Shown here in pieces: positions 46,894 through 55,704 of a DNA stretch of 64,000 nucleotides. Source of the stretch: JADJOY01 sp016713535 [NCBI: Deltaproteobacteria bacterium] (lineage in GTDB: Bacteria > JADJOY01); NCBI GenBank assembly GCA_016713535.1, contig JADJOY010000022.1:147957-211956 (forward strand), read 5' to 3'. The first letter of the stretch is position 1; every line of letters starts with the position of its first letter. A program made the position numbers and the translations under genes. The notes below the pieces were generated by a model that worked only from the letters and a program-made list of their open reading frames with translations, was not told the DNA's origin and did not search any database.

Positions 46894-48317
46894 TCAACGA
46901 TTCAGCGTCTTCAGCTCGAGGTACTCCTCGAGCCCCCACCCCGAGCTCGCGCCCCCGGCCCGATTGCTTCATCCCACCGAACGGCGCCACCGGGTTGAAG
47001 GGAGCCCCATTGATGTGCACCTGCCCGGTACGGAGGCGCCGTGCCACGCGTTCGGCACGCGCGGGATCGGCCGACCAGACGGCGCCCCCGAGCCCATAGA
47101 TCGTGTCATTGGCGAGCGCGATGCCGTCCTCCTCGTCCCTGTAGCTCAGGATCGAAAGCACGGGTCCGAAGATCTCCTCCTGAGCCACGGTCATCGTCGA
47201 GGACACTCCGCAGAGGACCGTGGGTCGCACGAAGAAGCCCCGCGAGAGTCCCTCCGGAGGCTCGACCCCACCCGTGACCAGGCGTGCGCCGGCCTCGACG
47301 CCCGCGCGGATGTAGCCACGCACGCGCTCGCGCTGGGTCCGGCTCACGAGAGGGCCCATCTTGGCGCGGCCCTCGACCGGATCGCCGACGGTGATCCGCT
47401 CGGCCTCGTCCCTGGCGATCCGCGCCGCCTCCTCGACTCGCGCCTCCGGGACCAGCATGCGGCTCCAGGCAGTACACATCTGCCCCGAGTTGAGGCACAC
47501 GTGCTGGACTCCCGCGCGCACCGCGGTGTCGAGGTCGGCGTCTTCGAGGATCAGGTTCGCCGACTTGCCACCGAGCTCGAGGGCGACCCGCTTCACCGTG
47601 CTCGCGGCGAGCGCGGCGACGCCGTCCCGCCCGCGTCGACCCGGTGAACGACACCATGTCCACCCCGGGATGAGCCGCCATCGCCTCACCGACCACGGAG
47701 CCCGAACCGGTGAGGAAGTTGAAGACGCCAGGGGGAAGCCCGGCGGACTCGATGATCTCGGTGAGCCGGAAGCACGCCAGCGGTACCACCTCGCTCGGCT
47801 TGAGCACCACGGTGCACCCCGCCGCGAGCGCCGGCGCAACCTTCGCCACGACCTGGTGCAGCGGGTAGTTCCAGGGCGTGATCGCGGCGACCACGCCCAC
47901 CGGCTCCTTCACGATCAGCGAGGGGCCGCTCGGCTCCTCGAACGTGTATCGCCCGAGGAGGTCGGCGTAGAAGCCGAACGTGAAGACCGGAAAACCGACA
48001 TGCACCTGCGCAGCGGCGCCGATCGGCGCGCCCAGCTCTCGAGCGATGCAGAGCGCGAGCTCGTCGCGGCGCGCCGTGAGACCCGCGCCGATCGCGCGCA
48101 GCGCCTCCGCCCGGACAGGAGGTGGCGTGCTCGACCAGCCCGGCAAGGCCGCGTGCGCGGCCATCACCGCGTCGTCGACGTCCGCCGGGGTCCCCGCCGG
48201 GATGCGCCCGATCACCTCCTCCGTGGTCGGGTTCACGACGTCGAACTGCTCGACGCTCCGCGAGCCAACCCATCGACCGTCGATGAAGAACCGGTCCCTC
48301 GTCTCGATGTCGCTCAT
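46894..48317 (-). CDS. Aldehyde dehydrogenase, frameshifted
   Basis: NAD(P)-dependent aldehyde dehydrogenase. The N-terminal half ([58 protein letters not shown]) joins after a break near 47630 to [17 protein letters not shown] (Glu) and LNSGQMCTA (catalytic Cys), then [13 protein letters not shown] and [14 protein letters not shown] second break near 46935, in CCCCC/CCCC runs, restores the normal end [12 protein letters not shown] with a stop at 46894. Without that correction the frame runs into the P450 gene and looks like a fusion, which is an artefact. GGAGG precedes the ATG at 48317. Confidence 0.92.
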
Positions 48318-48446
48318 CCGGATCCTCCGAGTCGCGCGGCGGCCGCCGATCATACCGTGCGCCGCCCGGTACGCTTTGCTAAGGTGCGCCGGCCGCTCGT
48401 CGCACGATCGCAGCCGATACCCACACTCCGGGTCGAGGGTCGGGAC

Positions 48447-48653
48447 ATGCCCAGAGATCGAGATGGGTTTCGCGGAACCCTCACCCGAGGGATGAGCCAG
48501 GCAGCGCCGCCTTCCGGCCCGCCGGACCGATCCAGGCTCGCCGCCGTCGGGATCGGCACGGCGCTGCTGGCCATCTGCATCCTCGCGATCGACTCCGGCT
48601 CCGACTTCATGGTGCCGCAGGACTACGGCGCGCCGGCGACGCCAGCCCGGTGA
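48447..48653 (+). CDS. Possible small single-span membrane protein
   Basis: A 68-residue reading frame with one hydrophobic segment (LAAVGIGTALLAICILAI, about residues 31-48) after a polar N-terminus. GAGGG lies about 8 nt before the ATG. It has no recognisable family. It sits between the divergent aldehyde dehydrogenase and DUF35 genes and ends before a hairpin. It may be spurious. Confidence 0.35.
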   Translation: MPRDRDGFRGTLTRGMSQAAPPSGPPDRSRLAAVGIGTALLAICILAIDSGSDFMVPQDYGAPATPAR

Positions 48654-48673
48654 GGTCGGCCGTGTGCGCTGGT

Positions 48674-48708
48674 CGCGGGCTCGCGCGCTCTTGGAACCCG
48701 AGCCCGCG
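48674..48708 (+). terminator. Hairpin ahead of the DUF35 operator
   Basis: CGCGGGCTCG (48674-48683) and CGAGCCCGCG (48699-48708) with a 15-nt loop, no T-run. It lies 20 nt after the small membrane ORF and 5 nt before the KstR-like site, so it probably insulates the DUF35 promoter. Confidence 0.45.
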
Positions 48709-48713
48709 GGGAC

Positions 48714-48727
48714 TAGAACACGTTTCA
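48714..48727. promoter_or_regulatory. KstR-like operator, DUF35-aldolase unit
   Basis: TAGAACACGTTTCA, identical to the copy at 31299 and matching TnnAACnnGTTnna. It ends 15 nt before the DUF35 start, a position suited to repression. Confidence 0.65.
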
Positions 48728-48742
48728 CTGGAGGCGTGACCC

Positions 48743-49183
48743 ATGAGCACCGACAAGCCGAAGGTGCCTGCCGTCGAGGGATGGTTCGAGAGCAACGGCC
48801 CGAACCCCCACCTCATCGGCGGCCAATGCGAGAAGTGCGGGACGATCTCGTTTCCGCGCGAGAAGTCCTTCTGCAAGAACCCGAGCTGCGACTCGACCTC
48901 GTTTCGCGCGGTTCCCTTGAGCCAGCGGGGGACGATCTGGTCCTACACCAACGCCTGCTACAAGCCGCCCGCGCCTTACGTGGCGAGCGATCCCTACGTG
49001 CCCTTCGGAATCGCAGCGGTGGAGCTCGAGAAGGAAGGCATGGTCGTGATGGGCCAGCTCGCGCACGGTGTGCGCGTCGAGGACGTGCGCGTCGGCATGG
49101 AGGTCGAGCTGGTGGTCGAGACGCTGTTCGCTACCGAGGAGAAAGAGCTCCTCGTGTGGAAATGGAAGCCCGTCGCGAGCTGA
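48743..49183 (+). CDS. DUF35 zinc-ribbon/OB-fold protein, aldolase partner
   Basis: A 146-residue DUF35 protein. The N-terminal rubredoxin-like zinc ribbon has C29, C32, C44 and C49 (CEKCGTISFP, FCKNPSCD). The OB-fold follows (GTIWSYTNACYKPPAPYV, DPYVPFGIAAVELEKEGM). In steroid side-chain breakdown the DUF35 domain of ChsH2 binds the thiolase-like aldolase Ltp2 and is needed for its activity; here it is a free-standing protein without the MaoC domain. The thiolase-like gene follows after 30 nt, supporting such a complex. A KstR-like site lies upstream. Confidence 0.9.
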   Translation: MSTDKPKVPAVEGWFESNGPNPHLIGGQCEKCGTISFPREKSFCKNPSCDSTSFRAVPLSQRGTIWSYTNACYKPPAPYVASDPYVPFGIAAVELEKEGMVVMGQLAHGVRVEDVRVGMEVELVVETLFATEEKELLVWKWKPVAS

Positions 49184-49213
49184 GCGACCGCGAGCCCGAC
49201 CGAGGAGCGCACG

Positions 49214-50407
49214 ATGGCCCGAGACGAGGTGGTGATCCTGGGGGTAGGCATGCACCCCTGGGGCAAGTGGGGACAGAATTTCGTCGAGTACGGCGTCGCC
49301 GCCGCGCGCGCGGCGCTAGCCGACGCCGGGGTCGCATGGACCGACATCCAGTTCGTGTCCGGCGCCTGCACGATGCGCTGCGGCTATCCGGGCTACGTGG
49401 CCGGTGCGACGTTCGCTCAGGCGCTGGGATGGAACGGCGCCCGGATCGCGAGCTCGTACGCGGCGTGCGCCTCCGGTTCGATGGCGCTGGAGGCCGCGCG
49501 CGCCCAGATCCGGTCGGGCCGCTGTGACGTGGCGCTGGTGGTCGGCGCCGATACCACGCCGAAGGGCTTCCTCGCACCGCAGGCGGGCGAACGACCCAAC
49601 GACCCCGACTGGCTCCGCTTTCGCCTGCTCGGGGCCACGAACCCCACGTACTTCGCCCTCTACGCGCGTCGCCGCATGGATCTCTACGGCACCACCGAGC
49701 GCGACATCGCCGAGGTGCGGGTCAAGAACGCTCAGCACGGCTTCACCAACCCCTACGCTCGGTATCGGCAGGAACTGACCGTGGACGCCGTCCTCGCGTC
49801 CAACATGGTCGCGGATCCGCTTCGCCTCCTCGAGATCTGCGCCACCAGCGACGGCGGCGCGGCCGTGGTCGTCGCGAGCGCCGACTACGCTCGCAAGAAA
49901 GGCGTGACGAGCGGCGTGAAGATCGCTGCGGTCTCCACCGTGACGCCGAGCTATCCGAGCGATCAGATCGAGATGCCGGACTTCGCCACCGACTCGTGGG
50001 CCGTCGTCCCACGGCCCGGCCACGCGTTCCGCGACTCCGTCGCGCGGGCGGCGTACGAGGAAGCCGGGCTCGGTCCCGAGGACATGAGCCTCGCGGAGGT
50101 CTACGACCTCTCCTCGGCGATGGAGCTCGACTGGTACGAGCAGCTCGGTCTCGCCGAGGCCGGCGAGGGCGAGCGGCTGCTCCACGATGGCGTCACCCGG
50201 CTCGGAGGACGCTGCCCCGTGAACACCTCGGGCGGCCTCGCCTGCTTCGGAGAGGCGGTCCCTGCTCAGGCGCTGGCTCAAGTCTGCGAGGTCACGTGGC
50301 AGCTCCGTGGAACCGCCGGGCCGCGTCAGGTCAAGAACGCCAAGACCGGGATCACGGCGAACCAGGGGCTCTTCGGACACGGCTCCTCGGTGATCCTCAC
50401 CCGCTGA
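49214..50407 (+). CDS. Thiolase-like lipid-transfer protein / steroid aldolase (Ltp2-like)
   Basis: A 397-residue non-decarboxylating thiolase-superfamily protein of the SCP2-thiolase type. Motifs are SSYAACASGSMALEAARAQI, VGADTTPKGF, EICATSDGGAAVVVAS, EVYDLSSAMELDWYEQLGL and VNTSGGLACFGEAVPA, with the C-terminal GLFGHGSSVILTR. Ltp2-type enzymes cleave the 17-hydroxy steroid side chain by retro-aldol reaction, with a DUF35 partner; Ltp3/Ltp4 act on C24-branched chains. The specific type is not decided here. GAGG-like sequence lies before the ATG. It forms a two-gene unit with DUF35 under a KstR-like operator. Confidence 0.87.
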   Translation: MARDEVVILGVGMHPWGKWGQNFVEYGVAAARAALADAGVAWTDIQFVSGACTMRCGYPGYVAGATFAQALGWNGARIASSYAACASGSMALEAARAQIRSGRCDVALVVGADTTPKGFLAPQAGERPNDPDWLRFRLLGATNPTYFALYARRRMDLYGTTERDIAEVRVKNAQHGFTNPYARYRQELTVDAVLASNMVADPLRLLEICATSDGGAAVVVASADYARKKGVTSGVKIAAVSTVTPSYPSDQIEMPDFATDSWAVVPRPGHAFRDSVARAAYEEAGLGPEDMSLAEVYDLSSAMELDWYEQLGLAEAGEGERLLHDGVTRLGGRCPVNTSGGLACFGEAVPAQALAQVCEVTWQLRGTAGPRQVKNAKTGITANQGLFGHGSSVILTR

Positions 50408-50543
50408 GCCGCGCGCCCCTCGCGACCGAAGAGTGCCCGGGACAGCGCTTCCCGCGCCGAGCGGTGCGGTGCGCGTTGGTGCCGGCCCCGTCACCCACGT
50501 ACACTCGTGCCGTCACTCGGCCCGCGTCTCCACGGAGGACCCC

Positions 50544-51116
50544 ATGGCGCGTTCGCTCACTCGCTTCCTCGCTCTCGGACTCCTCCCGCTCGCAGCCGCT
50601 TGCGCCTCGCAGAGCGCGCCACCCGCGCCGAGCCCCGAGGAGCTACTGCGAGCGAACATGGACAAGCTCGCCGAGGCCGACCGCGCGGTGAACGCCGAGT
50701 GCTTCGGAAAGCTACAGCGCCACGAGATCGCCACCAATCGGTCGTACGTCGAGTGCTACATCGCCAAGGTCCGCCCCGCCTATCAGCAGTACGGACCCGA
50801 GAACCTCGACCTCCTCGACTCGCTCGGCAAGCAGTGGCGCGGCATCGCCGACCAGCTCGACGCCGGAAAGATCAAGAGCGCGGACGCCCAGGCCGAGATG
50901 GCGCGGGTCAAGGGCGAGATCGAGGGCGAGGCTCAGCGGCGCGCCGCCGAGGCCGAGGCACGAGCCACCGCCAAGGCGGCCGACGAGAAGCAGAACTCGG
51001 GTGTCGAGGGCAGCTCGGCAGAAGCGACCCAGAACCGGCGGTTCCTCGAGAACAGCCTCCACGACAAGGCGAAGCCGAACCCGACCGGCGGCGCCGGTGG
51101 ACGCACCGGCAGCTGA
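50544..51116 (+). CDS. Lipoprotein with helical C-terminal region
   Basis: A 190-residue lipoprotein starting at the ATG at 50544 with GGAGG 8 nt upstream. The signal peptide (RSLTRFLALGLLPLAAACAS) ends in lipobox AAAC. The mature part is mostly charged and helical, with an Ala/Glu/Lys-rich stretch (EIEGEAQRRAAEAEARATAK) that may form a coiled coil, and a Gly/Asn-rich tail. No family is recognised. It converges on the steroid operon. Confidence 0.75.
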   Translation: MARSLTRFLALGLLPLAAACASQSAPPAPSPEELLRANMDKLAEADRAVNAECFGKLQRHEIATNRSYVECYIAKVRPAYQQYGPENLDLLDSLGKQWRGIADQLDAGKIKSADAQAEMARVKGEIEGEAQRRAAEAEARATAKAADEKQNSGVEGSSAEATQNRRFLENSLHDKAKPNPTGGAGGRTGS

Positions 51117-51123
51117 ACAGCAC

Positions 51124-51143
51124 GGCGCGCGCGATGGCGCGCC
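51124..51143. terminator. Hairpin between convergent genes
   Basis: GGCGCGC (51124-51130) and GCGCGCC (51137-51143) with a GCGATG loop, in the 27-nt gap between the lipoprotein and fadE31-like gene ends. Probably terminates both. Confidence 0.5.
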
Positions 51144-52312
51144 TTACCTCGGCAGTCCCAGCCCGCGCTCGGCGATGATGTTGCGCTGGATCTGGTTGGT
51201 TCCGGCGTAGATCGTGTCCGCACGGGTCCACAGGAAGAGCCGCTGGAGCTCGTTCAATCGGTACGGGAACCCGTCGAGGATCTCGCCCGCCGAGCCGAGC
51301 ACGTCGACCGCGAGCTCGCCCAGGGTGCGGTGCCACGTCGCCCAGTAGAGCTTGGTGATCAGCGCCTCGCGCGTGAGCGACGCCCCCTCCGCTCCGCCTA
51401 GCACGCGAAGCGCGTTGAGACGCATGATCCGAAGCCCGATCCAGGCATCGGCGAGGCGCTGCCGGATCAGCGGATCGGACGCGGCGCCGTTGTGCTTGGC
51501 GGCGTCCACGATCCGGGTGAGCTCGGCCTCGAACTGGAGCTGCTGCGCCAGCGTCGACGCGCCGCGCTCGAAGGCCAGGGCCCCATCGCGACCTTCCAGC
51601 CGCCGTTCACCTCGCCCACGACGTTCACGGCTGCGGTGCGCGCGTCCTCGAAGAACACCTCGGCGAACTCGGCCGTGCCGGTGATCTGCCGGATCGGAAC
51701 CACCCGCACGCCCGGCTGGTGCATCGGCACGAGCAGGAACGAGATGCCGTGGTGCTTGGCACCCGACGAGTCCGTCCGACAGAGCGCGAAGCACCAATCC
51801 GAGATCGCCGCGAGGGACGTCCAGATCTTCTGACCATTGATCACCCATTCGTCGCCGACGCGCTCGGCCTTGCACTGGACGTTCGCGAGGTCGCTCCCGG
51901 CGTTGGGCTCGGAGTAGCCCTGGCACCACAGCTCCTGCCCGGCGACGATCGGGGGCAGGAAGCGTCGCCGCTGCTCATCGGTACCGAACGCGATCAGCGT
52001 CGGTCCGAGCAGGGTCTCGCCGATGTGACCGAGGCGCCCCGGCGCGCCGGCTCGCACGTACTCCTCGTTGAAGATCACCTCTTGCATCAGCGTGGCGGCA
52101 CGCCCGCCGTGCTCGCGCGGCCATCCCAGGCAAGTCCACTTGCCTCCGGCCAGGCGCGATTCCCAGAGGCGGCGCCCCTCCAGCGCCCCATCCATGTCAC
52201 CCGTCCAGCCTCGGCCACGGAGCTCGGCGAACTCGCCACGAAGGTTCTCCGCGAGCCACGCGCGAACCTCGTCCTGGAACTGCAGATCCTCCGAGGTCAG
52301 ATCCAGGTCCAT
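51144..52312 (-). CDS. Acyl-CoA dehydrogenase, FadE31-like, frameshifted
   Basis: Flavin-dependent acyl-CoA dehydrogenase of the steroid type. N-terminal MDLDLTSEDLQFQDEVRAWL, GYSEPNAGSDLANVQ, WTSLAAISDW and the C-terminal IYAGTNQIQRNIIAERGL are visible. A break near 51585, where GGGG is expected to be GGGGG, splits it; bridged, it has about 389 residues. In mycobacteria FadE31-33 belong to the C/D-ring degradation set, and related steroid enzymes form alpha2-beta2 heterotetramers. It is the last gene of the operon, 21 nt after the FadE32-like gene. Confidence 0.88.
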
Positions 52313-52333
52313 CCGCGTTCTCCGACTGGCCCG

Positions 52334-53487
52334 TCAAAGGCCGATGGCGCGCGCGATACGCTCGCGGTGGAAGGACGCATCGCCGAGCAGGGTCGACGAC
52401 GAACGCGCCCGCTTGAACAACAGGTGGACGTCGTGCTCCCACGTGAAACCGATCCCACCATGGATCTGCAGCGACTCCCCGGCGCATGTCCGAAACGAAT
52501 CCGAGGCATAGGAGCGAGCGAGCGCCGCGGCGCTCGCGACGTCCTCGTCGCCACCGCTCGCCGCCGCGAGCGCCGCGACCTGGGCCGCGTAGCGAGCCGC
52601 CGAGCGCGCCGATTCCACGCGCAGGAGCATGTCGGCGCACTTGTGCTTGATCGCCTGGAAGGAGCCGATCGGGCGGCCGAACTGAACCCGCACCTTGGCG
52701 TATTCGACGGCGAGCTCGAGACACCGATCGGCACCGCCCACCTGCTCGGCGGCCACCGCGATCGCGGCCAGGTCGAGCGTGCGCTCGAGCGCTGGCCAGC
52801 ACGAGCCGGCGCCACCGAGCAACGCCGCGCGTGACACCTCGACGCCGTCGAGGACGATCCGCGCCAGGCGGCGGGTCTGGTCGAGGGTTGGCAGGTGGTG
52901 TCGCCCGAGCCCGCCGCCGTCGCCGGCACCAGGAAGAGCCGGATCCCTTCGATCCCGACGCTGCCCGGCTCGCGCGCCGCGACGATCAGCAAGTCCGCGG
53001 TGTGCCCGTCGACGACGAAGCTCTTCACGCCATGGAGCGAGAAGCCGGTCGCCGTCGCGCGGGCCTCGCAAGTGATCTCCGCAGGCGTCACGGCGTTACG
53101 GCTCTCGGCCCAGGCCAGCGCGGCGCGCGTCGTACCCGCGGCGATCCCGGGCAGAACCTCCTGCTTCTGCTGCTCGTCCCCCACCAGCAGCAACGCCGGG
53201 GTCGCGAGGCACACGGTCGAGAGGAAGGGGGCGCAGAAGAGGTTCCGGCCCATCTCCTCCATCAGCACCGAGATCTCGACCGCCCCGAGGCCAAGGCCGC
53301 CGTAGCTCTCCGGGATCGCGATCGCGGTCCAGCCGAGCTCCCCTGCGGCCCGCTCCCAGACGGACGGATCGAAACCGAGGTCGGACTCCATGAGTCGGCG
53401 CACCTCGACCGAGGTGGAGTGCACACCGAGGAACCGGCGCGCCGACTCGGCGAGCGCGAGTTGCTCGTCGTTGAACGCCAGGGTCAC
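52334..53487 (-). CDS. Acyl-CoA dehydrogenase, FadE32/33-type subunit, frameshifted
   Basis: About 384 residues after bridging a break near 52905 (probable missing C). The N-terminal half (MTLAFNDEQLALAESARRFL, ESYGGLGLGAVEISVLMEEM) and C-terminal half (PTLDQTRRLARIVLDGV, KVRVQFGRPIGSFQAIKHK, QIHGGIGFTWEHDVHLLFKR) are standard for the steroid ACAD small/beta-type subunits. Its stop region is followed by the FadE31-like gene and its ATG overlaps the stop of the next upstream ACAD gene (ATGA), so these subunits are made together. Confidence 0.88.
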
Positions 53488-54521
53488 GGGTACACCTGCC
53501 CTTCACCCTCGAGCACGGCGGCGGCGATCCGAGCGCGGTGTCGAGCCGGGTCGCCCCAGGCCGCTGCCAGCGCCCAGATCCGCTTCATCCACAGATGCAG
53601 GTCGTATTCGGTCGAGTAGCCGATCGCGCCGTGGCACTGCAGCGCGATCCGGGCGACCTGTTGGGCCGCGGTGGAAGCACGGGCCTTCGCGATCGAGACG
53701 TGGATGGATCGCGACGCGTCGCGGGCCGCCATCGAGGCGGCGGCGCGGTACACGAGCGGTCGCGCCATCTCGAGCGCCGTGAGGGCGTTCGCGAGGTGAT
53801 GCTTGATGGCCTGGAAGCTACCGATCGGCTTGCCGAACTGCTCGCGGACCTTGACGTAGCCGACCGTCAGGTCGAGGACCGCGGCCCCCAGACCGAGTAG
53901 CTGAGCGGCCGCGGCGAGGGCTCCGCGATCGAGGGCGTCGCGTGCGGCCTCGATCGCCCGCTCCCCGTCGCAGATCGACTCGCCACCACCCATGCCCGAC
54001 ACGATCGAGAAGAGCCTCCGCGCGCCGTCGACGGATCGGCACCGGGCGAGAGTCAGCTCCGATCGCTCCACCGCGCGGAGTGCGCCTCCCGACCAGACCA
54101 GCACCAGGTCGGCCGAGTCGGCACCCAGGACGAACGGAGCGTCGTCGAGCGCGATCGTGAGCGTGACCTCGCCCGTCACGGCACGGGGAACCCAGCGCTC
54201 GCGAAGCACGGCGGGCGCGAAGGCCTCCACGATCGGGATCGCCACGGCGGCGTGCTCCACGAGTGGCTCGGGCAACGCCGCGCGCCCCGCCTCCTCGAGG
54301 GGAAGCACCATGTCCACCTCGGCGAGTCCCAGCCCACCTTGCTCCTCGGATGCGGAGATGCCGAGGAGCCCGAGGTCGCCGAGCTTCCGCCACAGCCCGG
54401 GTACCCGACCGGTGTCGTTGGTCCAGCAAGCGCGTAACGCACCGGGCGGACATTCGTTCGCGAGCATGTCGCGAAGCGAGTCGCGGAACCCGAGCTGATC
54501 GTCCGTGAACGCGAAGCGCAT
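53484..54521 (-). CDS. Acyl-CoA dehydrogenase, FadE32/33-type subunit
   Basis: A 345-residue acyl-CoA dehydrogenase, shorter than typical. N-terminal FAFTDDQLGFRDSLRDMLA, KVREQFGKPIGSFQAIKHH and QCHGAIGYSTEYDLHLWMKR are conserved. Its middle domain (SELTLARCRSVDGARRLF) is reduced, as in the beta-type subunits of steroid ACAD heterotetramers. It overlaps the adjacent ACAD gene by 4 nt, which suggests that the two assemble. It follows the FadE30-like gene by 16 nt. Confidence 0.88.
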   Translation of the reverse strand: MRFAFTDDQLGFRDSLRDMLANECPPGALRACWTNDTGRVPGLWRKLGDLGLLGISASEEQGGLGLAEVDMVLPLEEAGRAALPEPLVEHAAVAIPIVEAFAPAVLRERWVPRAVTGEVTLTIALDDAPFVLGADSADLVLVWSGGALRAVERSELTLARCRSVDGARRLFSIVSGMGGGESICDGERAIEAARDALDRGALAAAAQLLGLGAAVLDLTVGYVKVREQFGKPIGSFQAIKHHLANALTALEMARPLVYRAAASMAARDASRSIHVSIAKARASTAAQQVARIALQCHGAIGYSTEYDLHLWMKRIWALAAAWGDPARHRARIAAAVLEGEGQVYP

Positions 54522-54537
54522 GACGTCGAACCCGCCT

Positions 54538-55692
54538 TCAGCCCTTGGGCAGCTTGAGCAGCCGCTCGGCCACCACGTTGCGCTGGATCTCGTTCGTACC
54601 CGCGTAGATCGGCCCCGCCAGCGCGAACTGGAAGCCCTTGAGCCAGGCGCCTTCGGCGTCGAGGCCGCCCGCCTCCAGCTCTCGCGTCGGACCGAGGAGC
54701 GCGAGCGCGGTCTCGTGCATGCGCACGTCCATCTCGGACCAGAAGATCTTGTTGAGGCTCGAGTCGGCGCCCATGGCGTGGCCCTCGACCATGCGCGTCA
54801 CCGTGCCGTACGTGTACCAGCGGTAGGCCTCCGCATCGATCCAGGCCTCCACCACCGCGTCCCGCAGCGCGGGATCGGCCGCGTGACGCCGCGAGCGCCA
54901 CAGCTCGATGAGACGCGTCGCCGTCGCCATGAAGCGGCCGGGGCTGCGCAGCGTCAGCCCGCGCTCCGAGTTGGTGGTGGCCATCGCGATGTCCCAGCCC
55001 TTGTCGACCTTCCCGATCACGTCGGTGTCGGGCACGAACACGTCGTCGAAGAACACCTCGGCGAAGCCCTCGTCGCCGTCGAGCCGCTCGACGCCGCGCA
55101 CCCTCACGCCCTCCGCGTCGAGCCGCACCATGAAGTAGGTCAATCCCCGGTGGCGCGGCACCTTGGGGTTGGTCCGGAAGAGGCCGTACACGGAATCGCA
55201 GAAGGCTCCGCGCGTGCACCAGGTCTTCTGGCCACGCAACCGCCAGCCGCCCTCCACTCGGATCGCCTCGCTACGCAGACCGGCCAGGTCGCTGCCCGCG
55301 TTCGGCTCGGACCAGGCCTGCGCCCAGGTGTGATCGCCGCGCGCCATCGGCTCGAGGATGCGGTCCCGCTGCTCGTCGTTGCCGTACTCGAAGAGAACCG
55401 GCGCGAGCAGGAAGATGCCGTTCTGCGTCACGCGGTTGGGCGCCTGGGCGCGATAGTACTCCTCCTCGAAGATCAGCCATTCGAAGAGCGTGGCCTCGCG
55501 TCCGCCGTACTTCCTGGGCCACGACACCACCGCCCACCCGGCATCGAAGAGCTCGTGCTCCCACTCGAGATGGCGGGCGAATCCTTCGCGAGTGTCTCCC
55601 GACGGCAACGGAGTCTTCGGGACGTGCGCGCCGAGCCACGCACGGCACTCGGCACGAAAAGCTCGCTCTGTCTCGGTGAACTCGAGATCCAT
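54538..55692 (-). CDS. fadE30: Acyl-CoA dehydrogenase, FadE30-like
   Basis: A 384-residue acyl-CoA dehydrogenase. Motifs are GWAVVSWPRKYGGREATLFE, AWSEPNAGSDLAGLRS, GQKTWCTRGAFCDSVYGLFR, VFFDDVFVPDTDVIGKVDKG and the C-terminal IYAGTNEIQRNVVAERLLKL. FadE30 acts early in C/D-ring degradation, on the CoA ester of the HIP-derived acid. Its length and position directly after ipdC agree with this role. It starts 12 nt after the ipdC stop. Confidence 0.87.
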   Translation of the reverse strand: MDLEFTETERAFRAECRAWLGAHVPKTPLPSGDTREGFARHLEWEHELFDAGWAVVSWPRKYGGREATLFEWLIFEEEYYRAQAPNRVTQNGIFLLAPVLFEYGNDEQRDRILEPMARGDHTWAQAWSEPNAGSDLAGLRSEAIRVEGGWRLRGQKTWCTRGAFCDSVYGLFRTNPKVPRHRGLTYFMVRLDAEGVRVRGVERLDGDEGFAEVFFDDVFVPDTDVIGKVDKGWDIAMATTNSERGLTLRSPGRFMATATRLIELWRSRRHAADPALRDAVVEAWIDAEAYRWYTYGTVTRMVEGHAMGADSSLNKIFWSEMDVRMHETALALLGPTRELEAGGLDAEGAWLKGFQFALAGPIYAGTNEIQRNVVAERLLKLPKG

Positions 55693-55704
55693 CGGCAGTC
55701 CCCG

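Noticed and set aside
45599-47839. An apparent aldehyde dehydrogenase-P450 fusion in a single long frame
   Set aside because: A second frame just before the junction encodes the normal aldehyde dehydrogenase end ([12 protein letters not shown] and stop at 46894), and the P450 has its own ATG. A missing or extra base in the C-run near 46935 explains the open frame.
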